DNA of 64,000 nt from CALAMD01 sp035301345 (GTDB lineage Bacteria; Bacillota; Bacilli; Bacillales; Amphibacillaceae), in the NCBI GenBank assembly GCA_035301345.1, contig DATGUM010000009.1, forward strand, positions 1 to 64,000, written 5' to 3'. Below, in pieces: positions 34,956 to 44,419 of this stretch (its first letter is position 1; the number at the start of each line of letters is the position of its first letter). The notes under the pieces are model-generated. The model saw nothing but the letters and a program-made list of their open reading frames with translations, had not been told where the DNA came from and did not search any database. The position numbers and the translations under genes are program-made.

Positions 34956-34991
34956 TAGGGGAAACCCGAAACTGAATTAGGACATTCCCTA
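34956..34991 (+). promoter_or_regulatory. Two NreC-type boxes upstream of narG
   Basis: TAGGG-GAAA-CCCGA (34956-34969) and TAGGA-CATT-CCCTA (34978-34991) each differ by one base from the TAGGGN4CCCTA site reported for NreC of Staphylococcus carnosus. Their centres are 22 bp apart, two helical turns, on the same face of DNA. They lie about 90-125 bp before narG. Confidence 0.75.
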
Positions 34992-35080
34992 ATGTCAGAA
35001 GACAAACGTGCATTTAATATATATGTATGAATGTTAACTAGCTGAATGATTATTACTTTTTAAAGGAGTGAATCGTCTGA

Positions 35081-38000
35081 ATGAAAAGTAGATTAGGTTT
35101 AAGATATTTTCAACCGGTTGAACGATACTCTGGTGACTGGTCGATGTTAGAAGAGAAAAATCGTGACTGGGAAAATATGTATCGTCAACGTTGGAGCCAT
35201 GACAAAGTCGTTAGAACGACACATGGCGTAAACTGTACAGGTTCATGTAGTTGGAAAGTTTTTGTGAAAAATGGCGTTATTACTTGGGAAAATCAACAGA
35301 TTGATTATCCTTCATGTGGTCCGGATATGCCGGAATTTGAACCACGAGGGTGTCCGCGAGGGGCTTCGTTTTCTTGGTATCAATACAGTCCACTACGCGT
35401 GAAGTATCCTTATATGCGAGGAAAGTTATGGAGTTTATGGAAAGAAGCTGTATCAGTGTATAAAGATCCCGTGCGTGCATGGGCAAGCATTGTCGAAGAC
35501 CCGGAAAAAGCGAAGACGTATAAAGAAGCGCGCGGAAAAGGAGGTCATGTTCGTGTCAGTTGGGACGACGTGACGCAAATTATTTCTGCACAACTGATTT
35601 ATACGATTCAAACGTACGGGCCTGACCGTATTGCAGGGTTTACACCTATCCCAGCGATGTCTATGGTTAGCTACGCATCAGGTGCGAGACTTTTATCGTT
35701 GCTCGGTGGCGAGATGTTAAGCTTCTATGATTGGTATGCAGATTTACCGCCATCATCACCGCAAATTTGGGGTGAACAGACAGATGTTCCAGAGTCGAGT
35801 GATTGGTTTAACTCGGGATACATTATTATGTGGGGGTCAAACGTTCCTTTAACACGTACACCAGATGCACACTTTTTAACAGAAGTAAGGTACAAAGGAA
35901 CGAAAGTCGTCTCTGTTGCACCAGATTACGCAGAAAGTGTAACACATGCAGATGATTGGATCGCAGCAAACCCTGGGACGGACGCAGCTGTTGCACAAGC
36001 GATGACACACGTTATTTTAGATGAGTTTTACGTCCAAAGAGAAGAAGAAATGTTTATTAATTACGCGAAGCAATATACAGATATGCCATTTTTAATTATG
36101 TTAGATGATTATGAAAATCATTATAAAGCAGGGCGTTTCATGCATGCGAGTGACTTAGGTGAAGAGAGTGAAAATGCTGAATGGAAGCCAGTCATTATCG
36201 ATAATGAAACAGAAAAAATTATCACACCGAACGGAACGATGGGGCAGCGCTGGGAAGATGAAACGAAATGGAATTTAATTTTGGAAAATGAAGACGGAAC
36301 AGTCATTGATCCGTCGTTATCAGTCGTTGGTCATGACGAAAGGTGGGTAAATATTGAATTCCCAGCATTTGAAGATGAGAAAACGACGACATTTACACGT
36401 TCGATTCCAGTAAAAGAAGTAAAGCTTGGTGACGGATCGACGCGACTCGTTGCGACTGTTTATGATTTAATGATTAGTCAGTACGGGGTAAAGCGTGACG
36501 GTGCAACACATTACGCAGAGAGTTATGATGATGAATCATCCATTTACACGCCTGCTTGGCAAGAGGCGATAACAGGAGTTAAACGAGAGCTCGTGACACA
36601 AATCGGTCGTGAATTTGCCCAAAATGCGATTGATACAGGTGGTCGTTCAATGATTATTATGGGAGCGGGAATTAACCACTGGTTTAATAGTGATACGATT
36701 TATCGATCGATTTTAAACTTAGTGACATTAACTGCTTCACAAGGTGTTAATGGTGGAGGTTGGGCGCATTACGTCGGTCAAGAAAAATGTCGCCCGATTG
36801 AAGGATGGAATAGTATTGCATTTGCTCGTGACTGGCAGACGACACCACGCTTACAAAACGCAACGTCATTCTTCTACTTTGCAACGGATCAATGGCGTTA
36901 TGAGGAAGACGGAACGAATACGTTACAATCACCACTTGGTGGCGAAGTAACTTATAATCATCCGGCAGACTATAACGTATTAGCTGCACGCTTAGGTTGG
37001 TTACCGTCATACCCACAGTTTAATAAGAACAGTTTGTTGCTTGCTGAAGAAGCGGCAAAACAAGGTCATGAAACTGATGAAGATATTATTAAACATACAG
37101 TTGATCAATTAACGAGTGGCGAGACGTCATTTGCGATTGAAGATCCGGGTGCACCAGAAAACTTCCCGCGTTCATTATTCGTTTGGCGATCAAACTTAGT
37201 ATCGAGTTCGGCGAAAGGGCAAGAGTACTTTATGAAACACTTATTCGGTGCAAAATCGAACTTACTTGCAGAACCGAACGAAGATATGAAGCCAGAAGAA
37301 ATCAAATGGCGTGAAGATGTTGAAGGTAAGTTAGATTTACTCGTTGCTGTTGATTTCCGGATGACGACTACGCCAATTTACGCAGATATCGTTTTACCGG
37401 CAGCTACGTGGTATGAAAAAGAAGACTTATCATCAACGGATATGCATCCGTTCGTCCACCCGTTTAATCGAGCGGTTGACCCACTTTGGGAATCACGTTC
37501 CGATTGGGATACGTTCCGTATGATTGCACAAAAGTTTTCACAATTAGCAGAAGATCATTTACCAGGCGTGTATAAAGATTTAGTGACAGCACCACTCGCA
37601 CACGATTCAAAACAAGAAATCGCACAACCTTTTGGAGAAATAAAAGATTGGAAAAAAGGTGAGATTGAAGCGATTCCTGGAAAAACGATGCCGAGTTTAC
37701 AAATTGTGGAACGGACGTACACCGATATTTATGATAAATATATTTCACTTGGGCCGAACGTTGAACACGGAAAGGTAGGAGCACACGGCGTATCTTTTTC
37801 TGTTAAAGAAGAATACGACATGCTCAAAGGTATTAACGGAATTCACGATAATGAAGACGGCTCGATTAAGGAAGGATTGCCTAGGCTCGTGACTGGTAAA
37901 CAAGTAGCGGAAGCGATTTTAACATTGTCATCAGCTACGAATGGGCGTGTTTCACAAAAAGCATTTACTGCTGCTGAAGAAACGACAGGTGTTGAATTAA

Positions 38001-38761
38001 AAGATATTTCAGCCGATCGAGCAGCTGAACGATTTACATTCCAAAGCATTACTGCACAACCGAGAGAAGTTATTCCGACGCCTGTGTTTAGTGGTTCGAA
38101 CAAACTTGGTCGACGATATTCACCATTTACGACGAATATTGAACGACTCGTACCATTTAGAACATTAACAGGTAGACAGCATTACTACTTAGACCATGAG
38201 CTTTTCTTAACGTTCGGTGAATCGTTACCTGTTTATAAACCGACGTTACCACCATTTATTTTAAGTCATCGGGATAAGGAAATTAAAGGTGGAAAAGATT
38301 CACTCGTTTTACGTTATTTAACACCACACGGAAAGTGGAATATCCACTCAACATATCAAGATAACCAACATATGTTAACGCTCTTTAGAGGCGGTCCGAC
38401 GATTTGGATATCGGAAGAAGATGCGACACCAAATGGTATTGATGATAACGATTGGTTAGAAGTGTATAACCGAAATGGAACAGTATTAGTCCGAGCAGTT
38501 GTGAGTCATAGAATGCCAAAAGGAACGATGTTTATGTATCACGCACAAGATAAACACGTACAAATGCCAGGGTCAGAAATTATGGATACACGTGGCGGGA
38601 GTCATAACGCGCCGACACGTATTCATTTAAAACCGACACAAATGGTCGGTGGTTATGCGCAATTAAGTTATGGATTTAACTATTACGGACCGATTGGGAA
38701 TCAGCGTGATCAATACGTCGCTGTGAGAAAAATAAAGGAGGTCAACTGGCTTGAAAATTAA
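35081..38761 (+). CDS. narG: Respiratory nitrate reductase alpha subunit NarG
   Basis: Catalytic subunit of membrane-bound nitrate reductase on the cytoplasmic side, 1226 residues. The FS0 cluster ligands HGVNCTGSC with a distal cysteine in RGCPRG (near 48-100), and the Mo-coordinating Asp in YDWYADLPPSSPQIWGEQTD are present, as is the MobisPGD binding fold throughout. GGAG (35064-35067) precedes the ATG. It leads narGHJI-nreABC and reduces nitrate to nitrite with electrons from quinol. Confidence 0.98.
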   Translation: MKSRLGLRYFQPVERYSGDWSMLEEKNRDWENMYRQRWSHDKVVRTTHGVNCTGSCSWKVFVKNGVITWENQQIDYPSCGPDMPEFEPRGCPRGASFSWYQYSPLRVKYPYMRGKLWSLWKEAVSVYKDPVRAWASIVEDPEKAKTYKEARGKGGHVRVSWDDVTQIISAQLIYTIQTYGPDRIAGFTPIPAMSMVSYASGARLLSLLGGEMLSFYDWYADLPPSSPQIWGEQTDVPESSDWFNSGYIIMWGSNVPLTRTPDAHFLTEVRYKGTKVVSVAPDYAESVTHADDWIAANPGTDAAVAQAMTHVILDEFYVQREEEMFINYAKQYTDMPFLIMLDDYENHYKAGRFMHASDLGEESENAEWKPVIIDNETEKIITPNGTMGQRWEDETKWNLILENEDGTVIDPSLSVVGHDERWVNIEFPAFEDEKTTTFTRSIPVKEVKLGDGSTRLVATVYDLMISQYGVKRDGATHYAESYDDESSIYTPAWQEAITGVKRELVTQIGREFAQNAIDTGGRSMIIMGAGINHWFNSDTIYRSILNLVTLTASQGVNGGGWAHYVGQEKCRPIEGWNSIAFARDWQTTPRLQNATSFFYFATDQWRYEEDGTNTLQSPLGGEVTYNHPADYNVLAARLGWLPSYPQFNKNSLLLAEEAAKQGHETDEDIIKHTVDQLTSGETSFAIEDPGAPENFPRSLFVWRSNLVSSSAKGQEYFMKHLFGAKSNLLAEPNEDMKPEEIKWREDVEGKLDLLVAVDFRMTTTPIYADIVLPAATWYEKEDLSSTDMHPFVHPFNRAVDPLWESRSDWDTFRMIAQKFSQLAEDHLPGVYKDLVTAPLAHDSKQEIAQPFGEIKDWKKGEIEAIPGKTMPSLQIVERTYTDIYDKYISLGPNVEHGKVGAHGVSFSVKEEYDMLKGINGIHDNEDGSIKEGLPRLVTGKQVAEAILTLSSATNGRVSQKAFTAAEETTGVELKDISADRAAERFTFQSITAQPREVIPTPVFSGSNKLGRRYSPFTTNIERLVPFRTLTGRQHYYLDHELFLTFGESLPVYKPTLPPFILSHRDKEIKGGKDSLVLRYLTPHGKWNIHSTYQDNQHMLTLFRGGPTIWISEEDATPNGIDDNDWLEVYNRNGTVLVRAVVSHRMPKGTMFMYHAQDKHVQMPGSEIMDTRGGSHNAPTRIHLKPTQMVGGYAQLSYGFNYYGPIGNQRDQYVAVRKIKEVNWLEN

Positions 38762-40358
38762 AGCGCAAATTGCAATGGTCATGAACTTGGACAAATGTAT
38801 CGGTTGCCATACGTGTAGTGTGACGTGTAAAACGACGTGGACGAACCGTGAAGGTTCTGAATACATGTGGTTTAACAACGTTGAAACGAAGCCGGGTATC
38901 GGTTATCCGAAACGTTGGGAAGATCAGGAAGAGTATAAAGGCGGTTGGGAACTGAAAAACGGTAAATTAGAACTTAAATCAGGCTCTCGTCTTTCTAAAA
39001 TCGCTTTAGGAAAAATATTTTACAACCCAGATATGCCAGAAATGGAAGATTACTATGAACCTTGGACATATGATTATGAAAACTTAACGATGTCAGAAGA
39101 CGTCGAACATACACCAGTTGCTCGTGCAAAATCATCTGTTACAGGTGAATACATGGAACCTGAATGGGGGCCAAACTGGGAAGACCAATTAGCAGGAGCG
39201 CACGTGACAGGCCCGCGTGACCCGAACATTGAAAAAATTGAAGAAGAAATTAAATTTAATTTCGAGCAAGCGTTTATGATGTATTTACCGAGACTTTGTG
39301 AACATTGCTTAAACCCGAGCTGTGTTGCTTCTTGCCCTTCAGGTGCTATGTATAAACGTGATGAAGATGGTATCGTTCTCGTTGACCAGGAAACGTGCCG
39401 TGGTTGGAGATATTGTATGACTGGTTGTCCGTACAAAAAAGTTTACTTTAACTGGAAAACGAATAAAGCAGAAAAGTGTACATTCTGTTTCCCACGTATT
39501 GAAACAGGTCAACCGACAGTCTGTTCAGAAACATGTACGGGAAGAATTCGTTATTTAGGTGTTTTACTTTATGATGCAGACCGCGTTGAAGAAGCAGCGT
39601 CAACGCCAGATCCGAAAGATTTATATGAAGCCCAGTGTGACTTATTTTTAGATCCGTTTGACCCGGAGATTATTGAACAAGCAAAGCAAGACGGTATTTC
39701 AATGGACTGGATAGAAGCGGCGCAAAATTCACCTGTATATAAGTTAGCGATTGAGCATAAGCTAGCATTTCCTTTACACCCAGAATACCGAACGTTACCG
39801 ATGGTTTGGTACGTTCCACCGTTAAGTCCGATTATGAACTACTTTGAAGGAAAAGATTCAATTAAAAATCCTGATATGATTTTCCCGGCGATTGAAGAGA
39901 TGCGAATTCCTGTGCAGTATTTAGCAAATATGCTTACAGCGGGTGATACAGAAGTTGTTAAAGGCTCTCTCCAACGAATGGCGATGATGCGCTCATACAT
40001 GCGTGCATTATCATCTGGAAAAGACTTTGATGAATCAAAACTAGCTCGGGTAGGGATGACGGCAAAACAAGCAGTAAAAATGTATCGTTTACTTGCGATA
40101 GCGAAATATGAAGATCGTTTCGTTATTCCGACGTCACATAAAGAATCTCATGAGAATGTTTATCGTGCGCAAGGGTCAGCAGGTTTTGATGGTATGGGTA
40201 GTGGAGGTGCAAGCAACGCGAACGATCAGTATCAACATTCAATGTTTGATGCGGCCGGTGATTGTACGGGGTGTGCACCAGTAGCTCCAGAACAACAAGG
40301 AATGACAGGTGAAGATATTTATAAAGAAAACTTCTATGGAGGGATTTGGCGTGATTGA
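38751..40358 (+). CDS. narH: Respiratory nitrate reductase beta subunit NarH
   Basis: 535-residue Fe-S subunit that passes electrons from NarI to NarG. The start is TTG with AAAGGAGG upstream, overlapping narG by 11 bp. Four ferredoxin-type cysteine groups are visible: CIGCHTCSVTC, CEHCLNPSCVASCPSG, CRGWRYCMTGCPYKK (the Trp-containing group binds the 3Fe-4S cluster) and CTFC...CSETC. The C-terminal tail has an additional CTGC motif (near 500). Confidence 0.98.
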   Translation: MKIKAQIAMVMNLDKCIGCHTCSVTCKTTWTNREGSEYMWFNNVETKPGIGYPKRWEDQEEYKGGWELKNGKLELKSGSRLSKIALGKIFYNPDMPEMEDYYEPWTYDYENLTMSEDVEHTPVARAKSSVTGEYMEPEWGPNWEDQLAGAHVTGPRDPNIEKIEEEIKFNFEQAFMMYLPRLCEHCLNPSCVASCPSGAMYKRDEDGIVLVDQETCRGWRYCMTGCPYKKVYFNWKTNKAEKCTFCFPRIETGQPTVCSETCTGRIRYLGVLLYDADRVEEAASTPDPKDLYEAQCDLFLDPFDPEIIEQAKQDGISMDWIEAAQNSPVYKLAIEHKLAFPLHPEYRTLPMVWYVPPLSPIMNYFEGKDSIKNPDMIFPAIEEMRIPVQYLANMLTAGDTEVVKGSLQRMAMMRSYMRALSSGKDFDESKLARVGMTAKQAVKMYRLLAIAKYEDRFVIPTSHKESHENVYRAQGSAGFDGMGSGGASNANDQYQHSMFDAAGDCTGCAPVAPEQQGMTGEDIYKENFYGGIWRD

Positions 40359-40923
40359 TTTAGAGAAATTGTCTGAGCAGAAGCATGTGTTTCGTTTCTT
40401 TTCAAATCACTTATCTTATCCTGAAACAGATCCATTTGTCGGGGAAAGGTTGGAGGATGTTATTCCTCCAACACACCCGAGTTACTTATACGTGAAACGA
40501 TATTACGATGAGATGTACGAACATAAATTGTATACACTACGAACAAAATATATTGAAACGTTCGACTTTCAAAAAGATACGACACTTTATATGACGTATA
40601 TAAAATTTGAGGATTCTAAAGAACGTGGGCAAATGCTCGCACGTTTAAAGGTTTTATATGAAATGTTCGGCTTATACATGCCAGACGGTGAACTATCGGA
40701 TTATTTACCACTCATGTGTGAATTTATTTTTGCAGCCGATTGGCAAGGTGATTCACGTGCTGAGCAAAGTTTTTCATTACTATTAGCAGTGTTAGAAGAT
40801 GGTTCATATCACTTGATGAAGGCGTTAGAAAAACACGATAGTCCCTTTCTTCATCTCGTCAAAGGGATGCGTGAAACGTTCAAAGTTTGCATCGTGCAAG
40901 AGGGGGTAGGAGCTAATGATTAA
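40351..40923 (+). CDS. narJ: Nitrate reductase chaperone NarJ
   Basis: 190-residue TorD/NarJ-family chaperone needed to insert the molybdenum cofactor into NarG. The GTG at 40351 is chosen because GGAGGG lies 7 nt upstream; it overlaps narH by 8 bp. The protein is helical and acidic, with the family segment ERGQMLARLKVLYEMFGL. Not part of the final enzyme. Confidence 0.92.
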   Translation: MIDLEKLSEQKHVFRFFSNHLSYPETDPFVGERLEDVIPPTHPSYLYVKRYYDEMYEHKLYTLRTKYIETFDFQKDTTLYMTYIKFEDSKERGQMLARLKVLYEMFGLYMPDGELSDYLPLMCEFIFAADWQGDSRAEQSFSLLLAVLEDGSYHLMKALEKHDSPFLHLVKGMRETFKVCIVQEGVGAND

Positions 40924-41611
40924 TCAGTTTTTATGGATCATCTTTCCTTACCTTTGCATAGCAACATTCGTTGTCGGACACATCTTTAGATATCGTTACG
41001 ATCAATTTGGTTGGACAGCGAAATCGAGTGAATTTATTGAGAAAAAACAATTGATGATTGGTAGCTTGCTCTTTCACCTCGGAATTATTCCCGTATTTTT
41101 AGGTCACGTGTCCGGGCTCGGAATTCCGAAAGCGTGGACGAGAGCTGTCGGAATAAGTGACCATCTGTATCATATGGGCGCTGTATGGGGCGGAGGATTT
41201 TTCGGAGTCGTCACTTTAGTAGGGATGTTTATTTTAACGTCTCGCCGAATAACGATTAAGAAAGTACGAAAACTATCATCTGCTTCAGATATGATTGTCA
41301 ACGGGTTGTTGCTATTTATCGTTTTTATCGGTGTTTACGCTTCTCTCGTGACAAATAATATTGTTGAAGGCTTTGATTACCGTGATTCAGTGTCAGTCTG
41401 GTTTCGCTCTCTGTTCTTACTCAAGCCAAATGCAGATTTAATGATCGGTGTTCCGATATCATTTAAATTGCATATTTTAACAGGGTTATTCATTTTTGCA
41501 ATGTGGCCTTTTACAAGACTTGTACATGTTTGGAGTGTACCATTGAACTATGCAGGAAGAAGTTATATTTTATATAGGAGACATGAAACTTCTCGAAGAA
41601 AAACAAGCTAG
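40916..41611 (+). CDS. narI: Nitrate reductase gamma subunit NarI (cytochrome b)
   Basis: 231-residue membrane cytochrome b with five membrane segments; it oxidises menaquinol. Heme-ligand histidines are in FVVGHIFRY, LFHLGIIPVFLGHVSG and the C-terminal KLHILTG segment. It overlaps narJ by 8 bp. Confidence 0.96.
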   Translation: MINQFLWIIFPYLCIATFVVGHIFRYRYDQFGWTAKSSEFIEKKQLMIGSLLFHLGIIPVFLGHVSGLGIPKAWTRAVGISDHLYHMGAVWGGGFFGVVTLVGMFILTSRRITIKKVRKLSSASDMIVNGLLLFIVFIGVYASLVTNNIVEGFDYRDSVSVWFRSLFLLKPNADLMIGVPISFKLHILTGLFIFAMWPFTRLVHVWSVPLNYAGRSYILYRRHETSRRKTS

Positions 41612-41633
41612 TTTAATGAAGGAGTCAATGATT

Positions 41634-42071
41634 ATGAGCATTAAAACCGCTGATGCGTTACAACATATAGTTGAAGAGATAAGACATACGTGTGCATTTG
41701 ATTTTATCAAGTTAGCACTTTTAAAACATAAGAATGAAAGTGACCAATTACCTGTGATTGTATCTGGAAATACGTCTATGCGTTATTTAAGAATTGTCGT
41801 TCAAACGCGTATGGGTTTAGCAGGTATCGTATCAAAAACAGGTAGACCAGCATTTATTTATGATGCTGAAACGGAAATTAATGAAGAAGACCGCTTTCGC
41901 TACCCGATTATTATGGCGGAAGGACTGAAGAGTTTAGGTGCACTACCGTTGTTAAAAGATGGTGAAGTTATCGGGGTTGTTTTAGCAGGGTTTAGAGGTC
42001 CTCACCAGATGACAGAGGGACTTATTGCGTCATTTAAAAAAGAAGTATATGAAAAGATTACATTTGAATAG
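41634..42071 (+). CDS. nreA: Nitrate receptor NreA (GAF domain)
   Basis: 145-residue GAF-domain protein. The ATG at 41634 has AAGGAG 9 nt upstream; further in-frame starts reach into narI. In Staphylococcus NreA binds nitrate and relieves its inhibition of the NreB kinase. Its place between narI and nreB supports that role. The fold elements VQTRMGLAGIVSKTGRPAF and LGALPLLKDGEVIGVVLAG are typical GAF. Confidence 0.9.
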   Translation: MSIKTADALQHIVEEIRHTCAFDFIKLALLKHKNESDQLPVIVSGNTSMRYLRIVVQTRMGLAGIVSKTGRPAFIYDAETEINEEDRFRYPIIMAEGLKSLGALPLLKDGEVIGVVLAGFRGPHQMTEGLIASFKKEVYEKITFE

Positions 42072-42088
42072 ATGGGGAGTGGATAGAC

Positions 42089-43147
42089 GTGAATGTCACT
42101 GGGACATCTTTACCAGAGATACTTATTAATTTGTTTAATCACGCAGATGAAAAGATTTTCGTTTTTAACCGGGATAATAAAATAATAACGATGAATCAAT
42201 CAGCAAAAGATATTTTGCGCGATGAAGCATTTTATGACATCGTCTCAGGTAATCCCCAAGCTATCTGCCGTGCATGTCGTGGCTTTATGACGGAGGAGCA
42301 CGTGCGTACATGTGAAAGTTGTTATATTTCAAATACGGAAACAGACTTCACATCATTTCAAGTATATTTAGATACGAAAGATAAAGACCTCGTACCATTT
42401 ACAGCGAGCTTTCAAAAGATTGATAAAGAAAAAGGGATTCGCGTACTTATGTTACGTGACCTCTCGATTCAGTTAAAAACACAAGAAGTGTTGCGACAAA
42501 AGTTACAAGTGAACCAAGTGATGAATGCACAAGAAGAAGAGCGAAAAAGAATTTCGCGAGAGCTTCACGATAGTGTTGCACAAGAAATGTTAAGTTTGTT
42601 AATTGATATACGTGTTTTAAAATATATGACGACAGATAATGAAATCGTTAAAAATGTTCGTTCTGCGGAGGCGAAATTGACGAGTGTATTAGAAGATATA
42701 CAAAATATATCCGTTGAATTACGCCCAGCGACTTTAGATGATCTCGGTTTAGAGTCAGCGTTTCGAGCGCACTTTAAAACGGTGTTACAAAATTATGGGT
42801 TAATCGTTAACTTTAAGTCAAACCTTGAGTCAACAAGATATAACGGCGATGTAGAAACGGCTGTTTATCGTATTTGCCAAGAAGCAGTTTTAAACGTTGT
42901 GAAGTATGCGCAAGTTGATGAAGTTGAAGTCGTGTTACAAGAGAAAGGCGATTATTTATTGCTACGAGTGATTGATCGAGGATTAGGTTTTCAAGTAAAT
43001 AAGACAGATCCTGAAGGAACAGGATTAGGAATATATGGGATGAAAGAACGTGCGGAGTTAATCAATGGTAATATTCACATTTATTCCGAACGGGGTAAAG
43101 GGACGCAAATATTGTTAGATGTTCCGTTAAAGAAAGGGTCGAAATAA
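42089..43147 (+). CDS. nreB: Oxygen-sensing histidine kinase NreB
   Basis: 352-residue cytosolic kinase without membrane segments. An N-terminal PAS-like part carries CRACRGFMTEEHVRTCESC, a perfect CX2CX11CX2C, the ligand set of the oxygen-labile 4Fe-4S cluster of NreB. Then comes a HisKA_3 domain with phosphoacceptor His in RELHDSVAQEML and a HATPase domain with GLGIYGM. The start is GTG with GGGGAG 7 nt upstream. It senses loss of oxygen and phosphorylates NreC. Confidence 0.96.
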   Translation: MNVTGTSLPEILINLFNHADEKIFVFNRDNKIITMNQSAKDILRDEAFYDIVSGNPQAICRACRGFMTEEHVRTCESCYISNTETDFTSFQVYLDTKDKDLVPFTASFQKIDKEKGIRVLMLRDLSIQLKTQEVLRQKLQVNQVMNAQEEERKRISRELHDSVAQEMLSLLIDIRVLKYMTTDNEIVKNVRSAEAKLTSVLEDIQNISVELRPATLDDLGLESAFRAHFKTVLQNYGLIVNFKSNLESTRYNGDVETAVYRICQEAVLNVVKYAQVDEVEVVLQEKGDYLLLRVIDRGLGFQVNKTDPEGTGLGIYGMKERAELINGNIHIYSERGKGTQILLDVPLKKGSK

Positions 43148-43792
43148 ATGAGGATTATTATTGCAGATGACCATGCTGTCGTGCGCAGTGGTTTCAAGCA
43201 TTTACTCGATTTTCAGAATGATATGAAAGTGATTGCAACGGCTGCTGACGGAAGGGAAGCGTATGATTTAGTTTCTGAGCATGCACCTGACATTGTTTTG
43301 CTTGATTTAAGTATGCCACCTGGAGAAAGTGGCTTAATAACGACAGGTCGGATAAAAGAAGACTTTCCAGAAACGAAAATCATTATTTTAACGATGTATG
43401 CAGAGGAAGAATATTTATACAACGTCTTAAAAAGCGGTGCCTCAGGGTATGTGCTAAAAAAAGCACCTGATGAAGAACTATTAACTGCTATCCGGACTGT
43501 TTATGCCGGCGGAACGTATATTGATCCGGCAATGGCTACGTCAGTCGTTGCTGAATACGTGAAGAATAGCACAATCTCACAAGAAAATGCGTATCAATCG
43601 TTATCGCCAAGGGAACTTGAAGTGTTACCTTTAGCTGCTAAAGGTTATACGAATAAGGAAATTGCTGAAATGTTATATATTTCTGTGAAAACAGTGGAGG
43701 CACATAAATCGAATATTATGTCCAAGTTGAACTTGAGCGGTCGACCAGAATTAATTGAATACGCACTTAAGAAAAGGCTGTTAGATTTTTAA
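43148..43792 (+). CDS. nreC: Response regulator NreC (NarL/LuxR type)
   Basis: 214-residue regulator: receiver domain with phosphoacceptor Asp in IVLLDLSMP (near residue 53) and Lys in YVLKKAP, followed by a LuxR-type helix-turn-helix (about 148-212; LSPRELEVLPLAAKGYTNKEIAEMLYISVKTVEAHKSNIM). It starts immediately after the nreB stop. The likely targets are the two boxes before narG. Confidence 0.96.
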   Translation: MRIIIADDHAVVRSGFKHLLDFQNDMKVIATAADGREAYDLVSEHAPDIVLLDLSMPPGESGLITTGRIKEDFPETKIIILTMYAEEEYLYNVLKSGASGYVLKKAPDEELLTAIRTVYAGGTYIDPAMATSVVAEYVKNSTISQENAYQSLSPRELEVLPLAAKGYTNKEIAEMLYISVKTVEAHKSNIMSKLNLSGRPELIEYALKKRLLDF

Positions 43793-43811
43793 CAGAAAAG
43801 GAGTTTTATGA

Positions 43812-44339
43812 ATGAAAAATCATAAAGAATTCACGTCTCGCTTGCCGGCTTTACGAATTATTGAAAATGAACATCATTTGCTTCGCTATTTGATGGAGCA
43901 GTGGCACCCGAACGCTTTATTATTTGAAAGAGACGACCTTTCAGTCGAAGAAGCACGTTCAGCACTCACACAATTAAAAGAACAAATCATTTCATTTAAA
44001 GAACCGTTACGTGCTCATCTAGATAAAGAAGAATATTTTCTATTTCCTCAGCTAGAAAAGTACGTCGGCGATGAACAAGGGCCCGTCGTTGCAACTGAAG
44101 AGGAGCATGAAGAGATCTTTGCTTTTATCGATCACTTTTTGCATCATGCAGCAGACGATTTAGAGCAATTAACTGTTCACGAGATGAAAGATATTAGCCA
44201 AGATGCAGCTGAACTATTTGAAATATTAACGTTCCACTTCGTGAAAGAAGAGTCCGTCATATTTCCGATGGTGCAAGATATTTTAACGAATAGTGAACAG
44301 TACGATCTATTTGAAAATATGTATTCCTCGATTATCTAA
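43812..44339 (+). CDS. Hemerythrin-like HHE-domain protein
   Basis: 175-residue helical protein with the hemerythrin ligand pattern: ENEHHLL (near 20), RAHLDKEEYFLFP (near 75), EEEHEEI (near 100) and FHFVKEESVIFP (near 150). Such proteins bind a di-iron centre; related ones sense or scavenge oxygen or nitric oxide, or repair Fe-S clusters. It is 19 bp behind nreC and so probably part of the nitrate operon; a role in protecting or repairing the Fe-S proteins of the pathway is plausible but inferred. Confidence 0.87.
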   Translation: MKNHKEFTSRLPALRIIENEHHLLRYLMEQWHPNALLFERDDLSVEEARSALTQLKEQIISFKEPLRAHLDKEEYFLFPQLEKYVGDEQGPVVATEEEHEEIFAFIDHFLHHAADDLEQLTVHEMKDISQDAAELFEILTFHFVKEESVIFPMVQDILTNSEQYDLFENMYSSII

Positions 44340-44419
44340 CGTCAGTCGTTTACGCAACTAAATAATCAGTGATAAGACTACTCTATTATTAAGTAAAGGT
44401 AGAAAAGAGCTGATCGTGA

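Noticed and set aside
44340..44419. NreC box before the NarK-PAS gene
   Set aside because: No match to TAGGGN4CCCTA was found in the gap, so the gene may be read through from nre or have another promoter.
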